This document shows, in pieces, positions 1-8,820 of a DNA stretch of 64,000 nucleotides (its first letter is position 1; each line of letters starts with the position of its first letter). A program made the translations under genes and the position numbers. The notes beneath the pieces are model-generated. The model saw only the letters and a program-made list of their open reading frames with translations, was not told the DNA's origin and ran no database searches. The DNA is from an uncultured Collinsella sp. (lineage in GTDB: Bacteria > Actinomycetota > Coriobacteriia > Coriobacteriales > Coriobacteriaceae): NCBI GenBank assembly GCA_934668695.1, contig CAKUOD010000009.1, positions 1 to 64,000 of the forward strand, read 5' to 3'.

Positions 1-1542
1 AAGGCGGTGGGTCTGGTGGGCTTTGAGCGCCACGAGACCCACGCGCTCTCGGGCGGGCAAAAGCAGCGCGTGGCGCTCGCCGGCGTGCTCGCCATGGAGC
101 CGCGCGTGCTTATCTTGGACGAGGCCTCCTCGATGCTCGATCCGCGCGGACGCAAGGGCCTTATGAAGGCCTGTCATGCGCTCCACGATCGCGGCATGAC
201 TATCGTGATGATTACGCACTTTATGGAGGAGGCCGCCGAGGCCGATCGTGTCGCGGTGTTTCGGGCGGGGCGCGTTGCCATGCTCGGTACGCCCGAGGAG
301 ATTCTGACGCGGGCAGATGAGCTCGCGGAGCTCAACCTGGATATGCCGGCGTCATGCTGCTTGAGCACGGCGCTTCGTGCGAAAGGCGTGCCCGTTCATG
401 CGCAGGTGCGCGAGGTGGATATGGTCGCCGAGATTGCGCAGGTATATGCCGACCGGAGTGGGGAAGACACCGCGGGGCGGCCTTCTGCATCCGATTCTCG
501 TGTGCTCTACAACGTCTCCTCTGCAACCGACGGGACAGCCGTGTCGGAGCCCGTCATCGAGATTTCGCGCCTCTCGCATAGTTACTCGCTGAGTGCCCGC
601 GAGCGCCGCCGCTGGCATAAGCGCTCGGCCACTGCGGGCAAATCGAATAAACAGGCTCTCTGGGGAAACGACCCCAGCAGCCCGTGGGCGCTGCGCGATG
701 TATCGCTGACGGTGCGTCGCGGCGAGTTCCTGGGCTTAGCAGGTCATACCGGTTCGGGTAAGTCGACGCTGGTCCAGCATCTCAACGGTTTGATTCGCCC
801 CCAGGAGGGATTCGTTCGCGCGCTGGGGCTCGATCTGTCAAACAAGAAAGACGCCGCCGCGGTTAAGGCCAAGGTCGGCGTGGTGTTTCAATATCCCGAG
901 CGTCAGCTGTTTGCCGAAACCGTGACGCAGGACGTGGCGTTTGGCCCGCACAACCTTGGCTTGCCGCAAGATGAAGTCGACCGTCGCGTCGAGTCGTCGC
1001 TCTCGCGCGTGGGCCTCGACCTTTCCACGGTCGGCGACAAGAGTCCCTTTGAGCTTTCGGGCGGTCAGCAACGGCGTGTGGCATTCGCCGGTGTGCTCGC
1101 CATGGAGCCCGAAGTCCTGGTGCTCGATGAACCCATGGCGGGGCTCGATCCGGCTGCGCGCAGGGATTTCCTTGAGCTTATCGATCGACTTCACCGCGAT
1201 GGCCTGACCGTTGTCATGGTTTCACACAGCATGGATGACCTGGCCAATTGCTGCGACCGTATCGTCGTAATGAACGAAGGTGCGGTGTTTGCCGAGGGAA
1301 CCCCCGCGCAGGTGTTTGCGCATGCCGATGAGCTCAAGTCGATCGGCTTGGGCGTACCTGCTGCTCAGCGCATGGCGTTGGCGCTCGCGGAGGCGGGCGT
1401 GCCGCTGCGTTGCGGCGGGCTCTATACGGTTGAGTCGCTGGCCGACGAGCTGGCAGATTTGCTGATCGGTCGCTCAGACGGTCCTTCTAACGTCGCGGAC
1501 ATTGCTAAATCCAAGACGGTCGCGCGAGAGGAGGGCTGCTAA
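1..1542 (+). CDS. ecfA: ECF transporter ATPase, EcfA1-EcfA2 fusion (5' partial)
   Basis: Energises an energy-coupling-factor importer for vitamins or metal ions at the cytoplasmic face of the membrane. The reading frame is open to the window edge, so the N-terminal half of the first ATPase domain is missing. Visible in order (codons from the window edge): an LSGGQ signature at 16-20 and a Walker B of EcfA1 type (DEASSMLD, about 38-45); a linker; then a complete second domain with Walker A GHTGSGKST (about 248-256), an EcfA2-type Q-loop (YPERQLF), a second LSGGQ near 352 and Walker B LVLDEPMAGLDP near 373. EcfA1 and EcfA2 are usually separate proteins; here they are one chain. The stop overlaps the ecfT start (TAATG), so the two are translationally coupled. 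The S component is not in the window. Confidence 0.92.
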   Translation, partial: KAVGLVGFERHETHALSGGQKQRVALAGVLAMEPRVLILDEASSMLDPRGRKGLMKACHALHDRGMTIVMITHFMEEAAEADRVAVFRAGRVAMLGTPEEILTRADELAELNLDMPASCCLSTALRAKGVPVHAQVREVDMVAEIAQVYADRSGEDTAGRPSASDSRVLYNVSSATDGTAVSEPVIEISRLSHSYSLSARERRRWHKRSATAGKSNKQALWGNDPSSPWALRDVSLTVRRGEFLGLAGHTGSGKSTLVQHLNGLIRPQEGFVRALGLDLSNKKDAAAVKAKVGVVFQYPERQLFAETVTQDVAFGPHNLGLPQDEVDRRVESSLSRVGLDLSTVGDKSPFELSGGQQRRVAFAGVLAMEPEVLVLDEPMAGLDPAARRDFLELIDRLHRDGLTVVMVSHSMDDLANCCDRIVVMNEGAVFAEGTPAQVFAHADELKSIGLGVPAAQRMALALAEAGVPLRCGGLYTVESLADELADLLIGRSDGPSNVADIAKSKTVAREEGC

Positions 1543-2342
1543 TGGAGGCGTTTTCGTTTGGCAGCTACTATCCCGGCGATAGTGCAATCCACCGCCTGGA
1601 CCCGCGAACTAAGTTGCTCTTGGGCTTTGTGTTTCTGATCACGACGCTCACAGTCAGCAGCTTCTGCGGACTGGCCCCGGTCGCAATCTTCGTTGTCCTG
1701 ATCTATACCGTGTCCCGGGTGCCGTTGCGCCGGGTCCTATCATCGATGGCACCATTGCTGGCGATTGTCGTGGTGGTCGCAGTGCTCAACCTGTTTTCCG
1801 ACCAGAGCGGGCGCATTCTGTGGCAGCTTGGCTTTTTGCAGATAAGCGAGGGCTCGCTGCATTCCGCCGCCTTTATGGCGTGCCGCCTGAGCTTGATGAT
1901 GGCCGGCATGAGCGCCATTACGCTCACCACGCCCACACTCGACCTCACCGCGGGCTTTGAGCGTCTGCTCGCACCGTTTGCGCGTGTGGGACTTCCTGCA
2001 CACGAGCTCGGCATGATTATGGGTATCGCGCTGCGCTTTATGCCGCAGTTTGCCACCGAGATGAAGCAGACGGCCGATGCGCAGGCGAGCCGCGGTGCGC
2101 GCGTGACGGGAGGCCCGCTCGGCGGCGTGCGTATGCTCGGCAGTGTGGCGATCCCGCTGTTCACGGGTGTGTTCCGCCATGCCGAGACGCTGTCTGCTGC
2201 CATGGATGCACGCTGCTATCACGGCGAGCAGGGCCGCACGCGCCTGCATGCGCTTGCATTTCGCCGCGGGGATGCGCTGGCTGCGGTGGTGACGGCGCTG
2301 CTGCTCGCGTGTGTCATCGTCATCAACCTTCAACTTGTTTAG
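1542..2342 (+). CDS. ecfT: ECF transporter transmembrane subunit EcfT
   Basis: The 266-residue membrane scaffold that links the two ATPase domains to the substrate-binding S component. The N terminus (YYPGDSAIHRLDPRTKLLLGF) is the typical EcfT opening; several hydrophobic segments follow, and near residues 180-200 there is an Ala-Arg-Gly coupling segment (QASRGARVTGG) of the kind that docks on the ATPases. Its ATG overlaps the stop of the upstream ATPase gene by one base. No transported substrate can be deduced without the S component. Confidence 0.92.
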   Translation: MEAFSFGSYYPGDSAIHRLDPRTKLLLGFVFLITTLTVSSFCGLAPVAIFVVLIYTVSRVPLRRVLSSMAPLLAIVVVVAVLNLFSDQSGRILWQLGFLQISEGSLHSAAFMACRLSLMMAGMSAITLTTPTLDLTAGFERLLAPFARVGLPAHELGMIMGIALRFMPQFATEMKQTADAQASRGARVTGGPLGGVRMLGSVAIPLFTGVFRHAETLSAAMDARCYHGEQGRTRLHALAFRRGDALAAVVTALLLACVIVINLQLV

Positions 2343-2372
2343 GCGCGATTCGAGCGCAAGAAAGGGGTCCCT

Positions 2373-2819
2373 ATGACCGACAACGACCGCACGGCTCAGC
2401 TTGAGCGCGCCTGTTCGTATCTCAGGCGCATTCCGGCGTGGTATCTGGCCACGACCGATGTGGCCGATGGACATCAGCCTCGCGTGAGGCCGTTTTCGTT
2501 TGCCATGGTCGATGACGGTAAGTTGTGGTTTTGCACGTCGCGCGACAAGGATGTGTGGGCGGAGCTGAGTGCGAATCCCAAGTTTGAGCTCTCGGGCTGG
2601 AAGCCGGGGGAGTGCTGGATCGTGTTAACTGGCGAGGCCGCGCTCGAGGATGATGCAGTCGTGAGCGACAAGGTGCGCCAGGCAGGCTTTAAGCACATGA
2701 TGGGCATCGGCGAAGAACACGAGAGTGCCAACGACGGCCGCCTTGCTTTCTTTTCGGTCCGCAACATCGCCGCGCGCTTCTGTGATATCGACGGCAGCGA
2801 GGAGCGCCTGGGGCTCTAA
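2373..2819 (+). CDS. pyridoxamine 5'-phosphate oxidase-like flavin-binding protein
   Basis: A 148-residue split-barrel protein of the PPOX family. These proteins bind FMN, F420 or heme, and small members such as this are often of unknown substrate. Seen: an N-terminal helix (LERACSYLRRIPAWYLATT) followed by the RPFSF and GKLWFCTS strands typical of the flavin-binding barrel. A Shine-Dalgarno-like AAAGGGG lies before the ATG. It follows ecfT by about 30 bases and may share its transcript. The next gene is a clear paralogue, so the pair looks like a tandem duplication. Confidence 0.8.
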   Translation: MTDNDRTAQLERACSYLRRIPAWYLATTDVADGHQPRVRPFSFAMVDDGKLWFCTSRDKDVWAELSANPKFELSGWKPGECWIVLTGEAALEDDAVVSDKVRQAGFKHMMGIGEEHESANDGRLAFFSVRNIAARFCDIDGSEERLGL

Positions 2820-2873
2820 TTTCCCAAATTGACTACCCATTCCAAAAAGACTGGTCAGGCGACAGGAGGAAAC

Positions 2874-3284
2874 GTGGACGGATTGAATACGGTTTTGGAG
2901 TATCTGACGTCGGTGCCGGCGTGGTATCTGGCGACGAGCGTGGACGGGCAGCCACATGTGCGTCCGTTCTCGTTTGCACAGATTCAGGACGGCAAGCTGT
3001 GGTTTGTGACAGCGCGCACTAAAGATGTGTGGCAGGAGCTGCTGCAAAACCAGCGCTTTGAGGCCACGAGTTGGTGGCCGGGCCATGGCTGGCTCATCTT
3101 GCGCGGGCGCGCTGGCTTGGATGACCGGGCTTTAGACGAAATGCGCGAAGCCGGGTGGAAGCATCTAGAGCGCCTGGGCGAGCACTATGAGGGGCCTAAC
3201 GACCCCACGCTCGTCTTCTTTAGCGTCGAGGATCCCGAGGCTTTTATCTGCAATCACGACGAATGGGTGCCGGTCGAGCTCTAG
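2874..3284 (+). CDS. pyridoxamine 5'-phosphate oxidase-like protein, tandem paralogue
   Basis: A second PPOX-family split barrel (136 residues). VPAWYLAT, HVRPFSFAQIQDGKLWFVTA and the C-terminal FFSVEDPEAF match the preceding gene segment by segment. The GTG at 2874 is chosen as start because AGGAGG lies at 2864-2869; an upstream TTG (2829) would add 15 non-homologous residues and has no ribosome site. Substrate unknown. Confidence 0.78.
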   Translation: MDGLNTVLEYLTSVPAWYLATSVDGQPHVRPFSFAQIQDGKLWFVTARTKDVWQELLQNQRFEATSWWPGHGWLILRGRAGLDDRALDEMREAGWKHLERLGEHYEGPNDPTLVFFSVEDPEAFICNHDEWVPVEL

Positions 3285-3321
3285 CCAACCGGCTCATCCT
3301 AACAACTTGGTTTTCGCATGG

Positions 3322-3375
3322 GCGGGCCCCGTATTGCCCGGCGCCGTTAGGAGCGTCGGTCAATACGGGGCCCGC
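3322..3375 (+). terminator. 15-bp perfect inverted repeat after the PPOX pair
   Basis: Arms 3322-3336 and 3361-3375 (GCGGGCCCCGTATTG and its complement) are separated by 24 bases. It lies just after the last PPOX stop and before the arg operators. No strong U-tract follows, so termination is likely but not certain; the same DNA could terminate on either strand. Confidence 0.5.
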
Positions 3376-3418
3376 TCTATTTGTCAATTCCTTCAAGCGA
3401 ATGTGTCGGGAATGTTTC

Positions 3419-3457
3419 AATGCATGAATATGCAAGCCATTTACGTGTTAATGCATC
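3419..3457 (+). promoter_or_regulatory. tandem ARG boxes (ArgR operator) upstream of argC
   Basis: Two 18-bp sites, 3419-3436 (AATGCATGAATATGCAAG) and 3440-3457 (TTTACGTGTTAATGCATC), are separated by exactly 3 bp. This is the classical architecture bound by the ArgR hexamer. The first fits the consensus WNTGAATWWWWATTCANW at most positions; the second matches mainly in its right half. The position about 85 bp before the argC start suits arginine-dependent repression of argCJBD. The argR gene itself is not in the window. Confidence 0.6.
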
Positions 3458-3541
3458 TTTTGGTGCTAAAGTTTCAACCCACTTCATAACGACCGCTGCG
3501 AAATGCGCATCGGTGCATAAATCGCAGACAAGGAGTCTGAT

Positions 3542-4612
3542 ATGTCTTTGAAGGTTGGAATCGTCGGCGCGGCTGGATATGCCGGAGCCGAGCTCATTCG
3601 CCTCGTGCTCGGTCATCCCGAGTTTGAACTTGTTGTCATTACGTCCAACGCCGATGCCGGCCAGCCGCTGTCTGCGGTGTATCCGAGCTTTGCCGGCGTG
3701 AGCGATCTGGTTTTCACCACGCATGACGCCCCCGAGCTCAAGAGCTGCGATGCGGTTTTTCTTGCCGTGCCGCACACGGCTGCCATGGCACAGGTGCCCG
3801 CGCTGCTTGCATCGGGCGTCTCCTGCTTTGATCTTTCGGCCGATTACCGTCTGAGCGACGCGTCCGTTTTTGAGGCTTGGTATGCCGCCGAGCATACGAG
3901 CCCCGAGCTGCTCAAGACCCGTGCCTTCGGTCTGCCCGAGCTGTTCTGCCAGGACTTGGAGACCGCCGCATCCGACCATGCCGACGGCAAACCCGTGCTG
4001 GTCGCCTGCGCCGGTTGCTATCCCACCGCAACGAGCCTTGCCGCCGCGCCCGCCGTGCGCGCGGGCTGGGTGGCCGAGAACGGTCCCGTGATTGTCGATG
4101 CCATTAGCGGCGTGACGGGCGCCGGTAAGTCCTGCAACGCCCGCACCCATTTTTGCAGCGCCGACGAGAACTTGGAGGCCTACGGCGTGGGCAAGCATCG
4201 CCACACGCCCGAGATTGAGCAAATCCTTGGCCTGACCGATCGCGTCGTCTTTACCCCGCACCTGGCACCGCTCAAGCGCGGTCTGCTCTCCACGGTGACG
4301 CTGCCGCTCGCGCCGCAGGCTATCGATACCTTGACCCTTGAGGACGTTGTCGACCATTACAAGCAGTTCTACGCCGGTCGCACCTTTGTGCGCGTGCTCG
4401 ATGCCGGCCAGCAGCCCAAGACGGCTTCGGTCGTCGGCACCAACGCTGCCCAGATTGGCCTCGCGCTCAACAAGCGCGCGGGCGTGCTGGTGGCGACGGG
4501 CGCCATCGACAATCTGTGCAAGGGCGCTGCGGGCCAATCGGTCCAGTGCGCCAATATCGTCTTTGGCTTTGACGAGCGACGAGGCTTGCCCACAGTGGCG
4601 TGCCCGGTGTAG
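3542..4612 (+). CDS. argC: N-acetyl-gamma-glutamyl-phosphate reductase
   Basis: Catalyses the NADPH-dependent reduction of N-acetylglutamyl phosphate to the semialdehyde, the third step of ornithine/arginine synthesis. The 356-residue length is normal. Seen: the nucleotide-binding loop GIVGAAGYAGAEL at residues 6-18, the active-site Cys159 in ACAGCYPTATS, and HxHTPEIEQ downstream. AAGGAG precedes the ATG. First gene of argCJBD, behind tandem ARG boxes. Confidence 0.96.
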   Translation: MSLKVGIVGAAGYAGAELIRLVLGHPEFELVVITSNADAGQPLSAVYPSFAGVSDLVFTTHDAPELKSCDAVFLAVPHTAAMAQVPALLASGVSCFDLSADYRLSDASVFEAWYAAEHTSPELLKTRAFGLPELFCQDLETAASDHADGKPVLVACAGCYPTATSLAAAPAVRAGWVAENGPVIVDAISGVTGAGKSCNARTHFCSADENLEAYGVGKHRHTPEIEQILGLTDRVVFTPHLAPLKRGLLSTVTLPLAPQAIDTLTLEDVVDHYKQFYAGRTFVRVLDAGQQPKTASVVGTNAAQIGLALNKRAGVLVATGAIDNLCKGAAGQSVQCANIVFGFDERRGLPTVACPV

Positions 4613-4640
4613 CACATTCGATTGTTAACGATTTGGTAGT

Positions 4641-4720
4641 CGGGCATCGAGTGGGGCGCCACTCTTAAGCTGGTCTCATGATCACGACTGACATGGCGCA
4701 CCAACCGATGCCCGTTTTTT
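4641..4720 (+). terminator. terminator-like structure between argC and argJ
   Basis: CGGGCATCG (4641-4649) pairs with CGATGCCCG (4706-4714), followed by six T residues. A smaller hairpin (GAGTG/CACTC, 4649-4664) sits inside the loop. Being inside the arg operon, it could reduce or attenuate expression of argJBD relative to argC. Confidence 0.55.
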
Positions 4721-4746
4721 GTTTGACATAAGGAGTCATAAAGACG

Positions 4747-6015
4747 ATGAATACCGAGCTGTTTGATATCAAGATTCGCGCCGTCGAGGGTGGCGTTACG
4801 GCTGCGGCTGGTTTTAAGGCTGCAGGCATCCACGCTGGGTTCCGCAAGAACCCCGAGCGTCTGGATTACGCGCTCGTCGTGCCCGATAAACCCTGTCCCG
4901 GTGCCGGCGTGTTTACCACCAATCGCTTTTGCGCGGCGCCCGTGCAGGTGAGCCGTGCCAACCTGGGCGGTGCCGACAAGGGCTACGGTATCATCGCTGG
5001 CGTTTCGGTCAACTCTGGCAATGCCAACGCCGCCACGGGTGAGACCGGCCTTGCATGCGCGCGCGAGACGTGCAGCATCGCATCGCAGGTCATCGGCTGC
5101 GAGCCCCAGCAGATTCTGGTTGCCTCCACGGGTGTGATTGGCCAGATTCTGCCGATCGACACGTTTGAGACCGCCATTCCTGCTGCCTACGAGGCGCTCT
5201 CCGCCCACGGTGGCGCCGATGCCGCTCGCGCCATCATGACGACCGACACGCACTCCAAGGAGTACGCCGTATCCTACGTCAGTGAGGCTGTGGGTCATGC
5301 GGACAATGTCTATACGGTAGGCGGAATGTGCAAGGGCTCGGGCATGATCATGCCCAACATGGCCACCATGATCGCAGTTATCACCACCGATGCCCCCGTC
5401 GAGCCTGCGGCGCTTCATGCCCTGCTGCTCTCGACCGTCAAGCAGACCTTTAACAAGGTAACGGTCGATTCCGACACCTCGACCAACGACACCTGCATCA
5501 TGCTTGCCTCCGGCGCCGCTGCCGCAGATGCCGAGCCTATCGTCGAGGGCTCCGATGCTTTTGACGAGTTGGCATTTGCCGTGCACGAGGTGTGCGAGAG
5601 CCTGGCGCGCAATATTGCCGCCGATGGTGAGGGCGCATCCAAGCTTGTTACAGTCAACGTTACCGGCGCCGTGAACGACGAGGAGGCCGATATCGCCGCC
5701 CGTGCCGTTGCCAACTCGCCGCTCGTTAAGACCTGCATCGCCGGCCACGACTGCAACTGGGGCCGCGTTGCTATGGCGCTTGGCAAGTGCGGCGTGAAGT
5801 TTAATCAGGAAGACGTTTCCATCGACATGATGGGCATGCCTGTCTGTCGCGACGGTCTGACTGTTCCCTTTGACGAGGACGAGGCTCTGCGACGTTTTGA
5901 GGCGTCCGAGATTGTGATCTCGGCCGACCTGGGCGCAGGCGACGCGGCAACGACCGTGTGGACCTGCGACCTCACGCATGAGTACATCTCCATCAACGGC
6001 GACTACCGTTCCTAG
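4747..6015 (+). CDS. argJ: bifunctional ornithine acetyltransferase / N-acetylglutamate synthase
   Basis: Transfers the acetyl group from N-acetylornithine to glutamate, recycling acetyl, and in bifunctional forms can also make N-acetylglutamate from acetyl-CoA. 422 residues. The autocleavage site is visible as MPNMATMIAV: the precursor is cut between Ala206 and Thr207, and Thr207 becomes the nucleophile. Other conserved stretches are SVNSGNANAATG (87-98) and GHDCNWGR near the C terminus. No argA is present here, which fits a cyclic pathway. ATAAGGAG lies before the ATG. Confidence 0.96.
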   Translation: MNTELFDIKIRAVEGGVTAAAGFKAAGIHAGFRKNPERLDYALVVPDKPCPGAGVFTTNRFCAAPVQVSRANLGGADKGYGIIAGVSVNSGNANAATGETGLACARETCSIASQVIGCEPQQILVASTGVIGQILPIDTFETAIPAAYEALSAHGGADAARAIMTTDTHSKEYAVSYVSEAVGHADNVYTVGGMCKGSGMIMPNMATMIAVITTDAPVEPAALHALLLSTVKQTFNKVTVDSDTSTNDTCIMLASGAAAADAEPIVEGSDAFDELAFAVHEVCESLARNIAADGEGASKLVTVNVTGAVNDEEADIAARAVANSPLVKTCIAGHDCNWGRVAMALGKCGVKFNQEDVSIDMMGMPVCRDGLTVPFDEDEALRRFEASEIVISADLGAGDAATTVWTCDLTHEYISINGDYRS

Positions 6016-6103
6016 ATTCCGGACGCGCACCGCCCCGCGCGCCCCGCTGCAATCGCGGGCAACGAGGTACGGCGCGATAGCTACATGAAAGACGAGGCAG
6101 ATT

Positions 6104-7084
6104 ATGAAATTCGCACGCGATTGTCGTTCGAGCGAATCCAACGAAGCAACCGCGCAGCTGCTGTTCGAAGCGCTGCCGTGGATTAAGAACCTGACCGGCA
6201 AGACGGTTGTTATCAAATATGGCGGAGCCGCCATGGTCGACGAGCAGCTGCGTCGCGACGTGATGAGCGACATCGTCCTGCTCAAGATCATCGGTATGCG
6301 CCCCGTTATCGTGCATGGCGGCGGCAAGGCCATCAACGAGGCGCTCAGCCATTACGATATCCCTGTCGAGTTTAAGAACGGCCAGCGCGTGACCACGCCG
6401 GCGACCATGGATATCGTGCGCGAGGTACTGGGCGGTAAGGTCAACCAGGAGCTGGTTGCTGCCATCAACCACCACGGCAACCTGGCCGTGGGCGTGGCTG
6501 GCAGCGATGCCGGCACGCTCATCGCCGAACCGCTCGACCCCGAGCTCGGTCGCGTGGGCAAAGTGACGCACGTCAACACCGACTATATCGAGCACCTGCT
6601 CGATAGCGAGTACATCCCCGTCATCGCTACCGTCGCGGCGGGGGAGGACGGCGGTTTCTTCAACATCAACGCCGATACTGCCGCCGGTGCCGTTGCGGCG
6701 GCGCTGCATGCGCATAAGGCGATCTTTTTGACCGACGTCGACGGCCTGTACAAGGACTTTAGCGACAAGGATTCACTTATCTCCAATCTGACGCTCGATG
6801 AGGTCAATGAGATGCTCTACGGCGGCGAGGTCGATAAGGGCATGATTCCCAAGCTGCGTGCTGCCGTCGATGCGCTTGCCGGAGGCGTATTTCGCGCTCA
6901 CATCATCAACGGTACCACGCCGCATTCGCTGCTGCTGGAGCTGCTGACCGACGCCGGCGTCGGTACCGTGATCCACTCCACCGAGACGGCTTACGAGTTC
7001 GATACACATCCGCATCCGCTTTCGACGTTTGCTGCGCGTCTGACCGAGAACCTCGACGAGGTCGAGAAGCTTCAGACGGTCTAA
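6104..7084 (+). CDS. argB: N-acetylglutamate kinase
   Basis: Phosphorylates N-acetylglutamate, usually the arginine-feedback-controlled step of the pathway. 326 residues. Seen: the phosphate-binding VVIKYGGAAM (35-44), VHGGGKAIN, and the C-terminal IPKLRAAVDAL segment of the amino-acid kinase fold. An N-terminal extension of about 25 residues precedes the kinase core, as in arginine-sensitive hexameric enzymes whose N-terminal helix links dimers; sensitivity here is inferred. Third gene of argCJBD. Confidence 0.95.
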   Translation: MKFARDCRSSESNEATAQLLFEALPWIKNLTGKTVVIKYGGAAMVDEQLRRDVMSDIVLLKIIGMRPVIVHGGGKAINEALSHYDIPVEFKNGQRVTTPATMDIVREVLGGKVNQELVAAINHHGNLAVGVAGSDAGTLIAEPLDPELGRVGKVTHVNTDYIEHLLDSEYIPVIATVAAGEDGGFFNINADTAAGAVAAALHAHKAIFLTDVDGLYKDFSDKDSLISNLTLDEVNEMLYGGEVDKGMIPKLRAAVDALAGGVFRAHIINGTTPHSLLLELLTDAGVGTVIHSTETAYEFDTHPHPLSTFAARLTENLDEVEKLQTV

Positions 7085-7153
7085 CTGACCCGCAGCCGCC
7101 CCATTCCTGCACCCATAGGCCTGCGCCGTCCGGCGCTCAACGAAAGGCATCCC

Positions 7154-8437
7154 ATGTCACTTGCAGCACAACAATCGCTCGAATCCCACTACGTCATGCA
7201 CACCTTTGGCCGCTCGCCGGTTGAGTTTGTCGAAGGCTACGGCATGAAGCTCACCGGCGACGATGGTCGCGAATACCTCGATTTTCTTGCCGGCATCGGC
7301 GTGTGCAGCCTGGGTCATGGTGACCCGGCTGTGCTCTCGGCGCTCGAGGCACAGACCAAAAAGCTCATGCATGTCTCCAATTACTTCTACATCGAGCAGC
7401 GTGGACAGGTCGCGGCGCTGCTGTCCAAGCTTGCCAACGACGACGTAGATGGTGCACGCGTGCTTGCCGATGCCATTGCCGCCGGCGATGAGACTACGGC
7501 AGCTGCTCTTGGTGCCCCGGCTGCGGATGAGCAGGTTTGGGAGACCTTCTTTGCCAACTCCGGCGCCGAGGCCAACGAGGGCTCGATGAAGCTCGCGCGC
7601 CTGTACGCCAAGCGTGCCGGTAACGGCGGCAACACTATCGTGTGCATGCGCGGCGGCTTCCACGGCCGCACGCTCGAGACCATTGCCGCCACCATGCAGG
7701 ATTGGCTGCAGGATAGTTTCCGCCCACTGCCGGGTGGCTTTGTGGCCTGCACGCCCAACGATATCGATGAACTGCGTGCGATCTTTAAGCAGCTGGGGGG
7801 CGAAATTTGTGCCGTGATGCTCGAGCCGATTCAGGGCGAGAGCGGTGTGCACCCCATGACCGAGGAGTTTATGGCGGCAGCGCGCGACCTGGCACACGAA
7901 GCGGGCGCCGTGCTTATCGTCGACGAGGTCCAGTGCGGCATCTTCCGCTCCGGCAAGCCGTTTGCATTCCAAACCTATGGCGTGGAACCCGACATCATGA
8001 GCCTTGCCAAGGGCATTGCTGATGGCGTGCCCATGGGTGCCGTCGTGGCAAAGAAGGAGATTGCCGACGTGTTTAAGCCGGGTGACCACGGCTCGACCTT
8101 TGGCGGTAGCTGCTTGGCCATCGCGGCGTGCGCCGCGACGCTCTCCGCGCTCGTGCGCGGCGATTATGCCGACCACGCTGCCAAGGTAGGCGCCTATATG
8201 GAGGCAAAACTCGCCAAGTTACCGCATGTTACCGATGTGCGCGGTCGCGGCTTGATGCTCGGCTGCGACCTGGATGATGCCGCGGGCGACGCGCATGATG
8301 TTGTTGCCCGCGCGCTGGCCGCCGGTGCCGTGATTAACGCTACGGGTGCCCATACGCTGCGTTTCCTGCCGCCGCTCGTCTGCGAGGAATCCGACGTGGA
8401 CAGTCTGATCGAGATCCTGTCGGGTGTCTTGGGCTAA
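7154..8437 (+). CDS. argD: acetylornithine aminotransferase
   Basis: PLP-dependent class III aminotransferase converting N-acetylglutamate semialdehyde to N-acetylornithine. 427 residues, slightly long: a segment around residues 96-126 (ARVLADAIAAGDETTAAALG) is inserted before the conserved FFANSGAEANE. Seen: GGFHGRT, LIVDEVQCGIFRSG and the PLP lysine in SLAKGIADGVPMGA. Last gene of the arg cluster, followed by a strong terminator; argF, argG and argH are elsewhere. Confidence 0.94.
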   Translation: MSLAAQQSLESHYVMHTFGRSPVEFVEGYGMKLTGDDGREYLDFLAGIGVCSLGHGDPAVLSALEAQTKKLMHVSNYFYIEQRGQVAALLSKLANDDVDGARVLADAIAAGDETTAAALGAPAADEQVWETFFANSGAEANEGSMKLARLYAKRAGNGGNTIVCMRGGFHGRTLETIAATMQDWLQDSFRPLPGGFVACTPNDIDELRAIFKQLGGEICAVMLEPIQGESGVHPMTEEFMAAARDLAHEAGAVLIVDEVQCGIFRSGKPFAFQTYGVEPDIMSLAKGIADGVPMGAVVAKKEIADVFKPGDHGSTFGGSCLAIAACAATLSALVRGDYADHAAKVGAYMEAKLAKLPHVTDVRGRGLMLGCDLDDAAGDAHDVVARALAAGAVINATGAHTLRFLPPLVCEESDVDSLIEILSGVLG

Positions 8438-8462
8438 CGCGGCGCAATAACTCAATTTTGAC

Positions 8463-8522
8463 CGGGTTCCGGACTGCGGACGTGCCATATGCGGCACGAT
8501 TCGGCGGTCTGGAGCCCGTTTT
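8463..8522 (+). terminator. argD terminator
   Basis: A long hairpin: CGGGTTCC (8463-8470) pairs with GGAGCCCG (8511-8518), with an inner CGTGCC/GGCACG stem, and is followed by TTTT. It closes the argCJBD operon. Confidence 0.75.
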
Positions 8523-8554
8523 GCCATAAATCTGCAATGGCCAGGAGAGCCTTT

Positions 8555-8770
8555 GGACAAAAAATGCCAAATATGAGTACTGTCACCAGTTGAATCTCAT
8601 ATGAAACCGACTACCTAGGATTAGTTAGACCACACATGTTCAGTTATGTTAATGGGAAAACAGCTAGTAAAGGCTTCAAATCGCTGATTCAGAGCTAGAT
8701 TTATCCAGCGAAACCCAAAAATCGCTGCTACAAAATTGGTAACAGTACTCATTTTTGCCATTTTTTGGCC
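8555..8770. mobile_element. MITE-like element with 33-bp terminal inverted repeats
   Basis: Left end 8555-8587 and right end 8738-8770 are inverted copies, differing at about five of 33 positions and sharing ATGAGTACTGT. The 150-bp interior is AT-rich, unlike the flanks, and has no plausible ORF. A hexamer CCTTTG occurs at 8550-8555 and 8775-8780 and could be a target duplication, but it is not placed symmetrically. Identity as a mobile element is inferred. Confidence 0.5.
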
Positions 8771-8820
8771 ACGACCTTTGTGACAGACGTGCTGGCGGGT
8801 TCGAATTCCTCTGCGATGGG

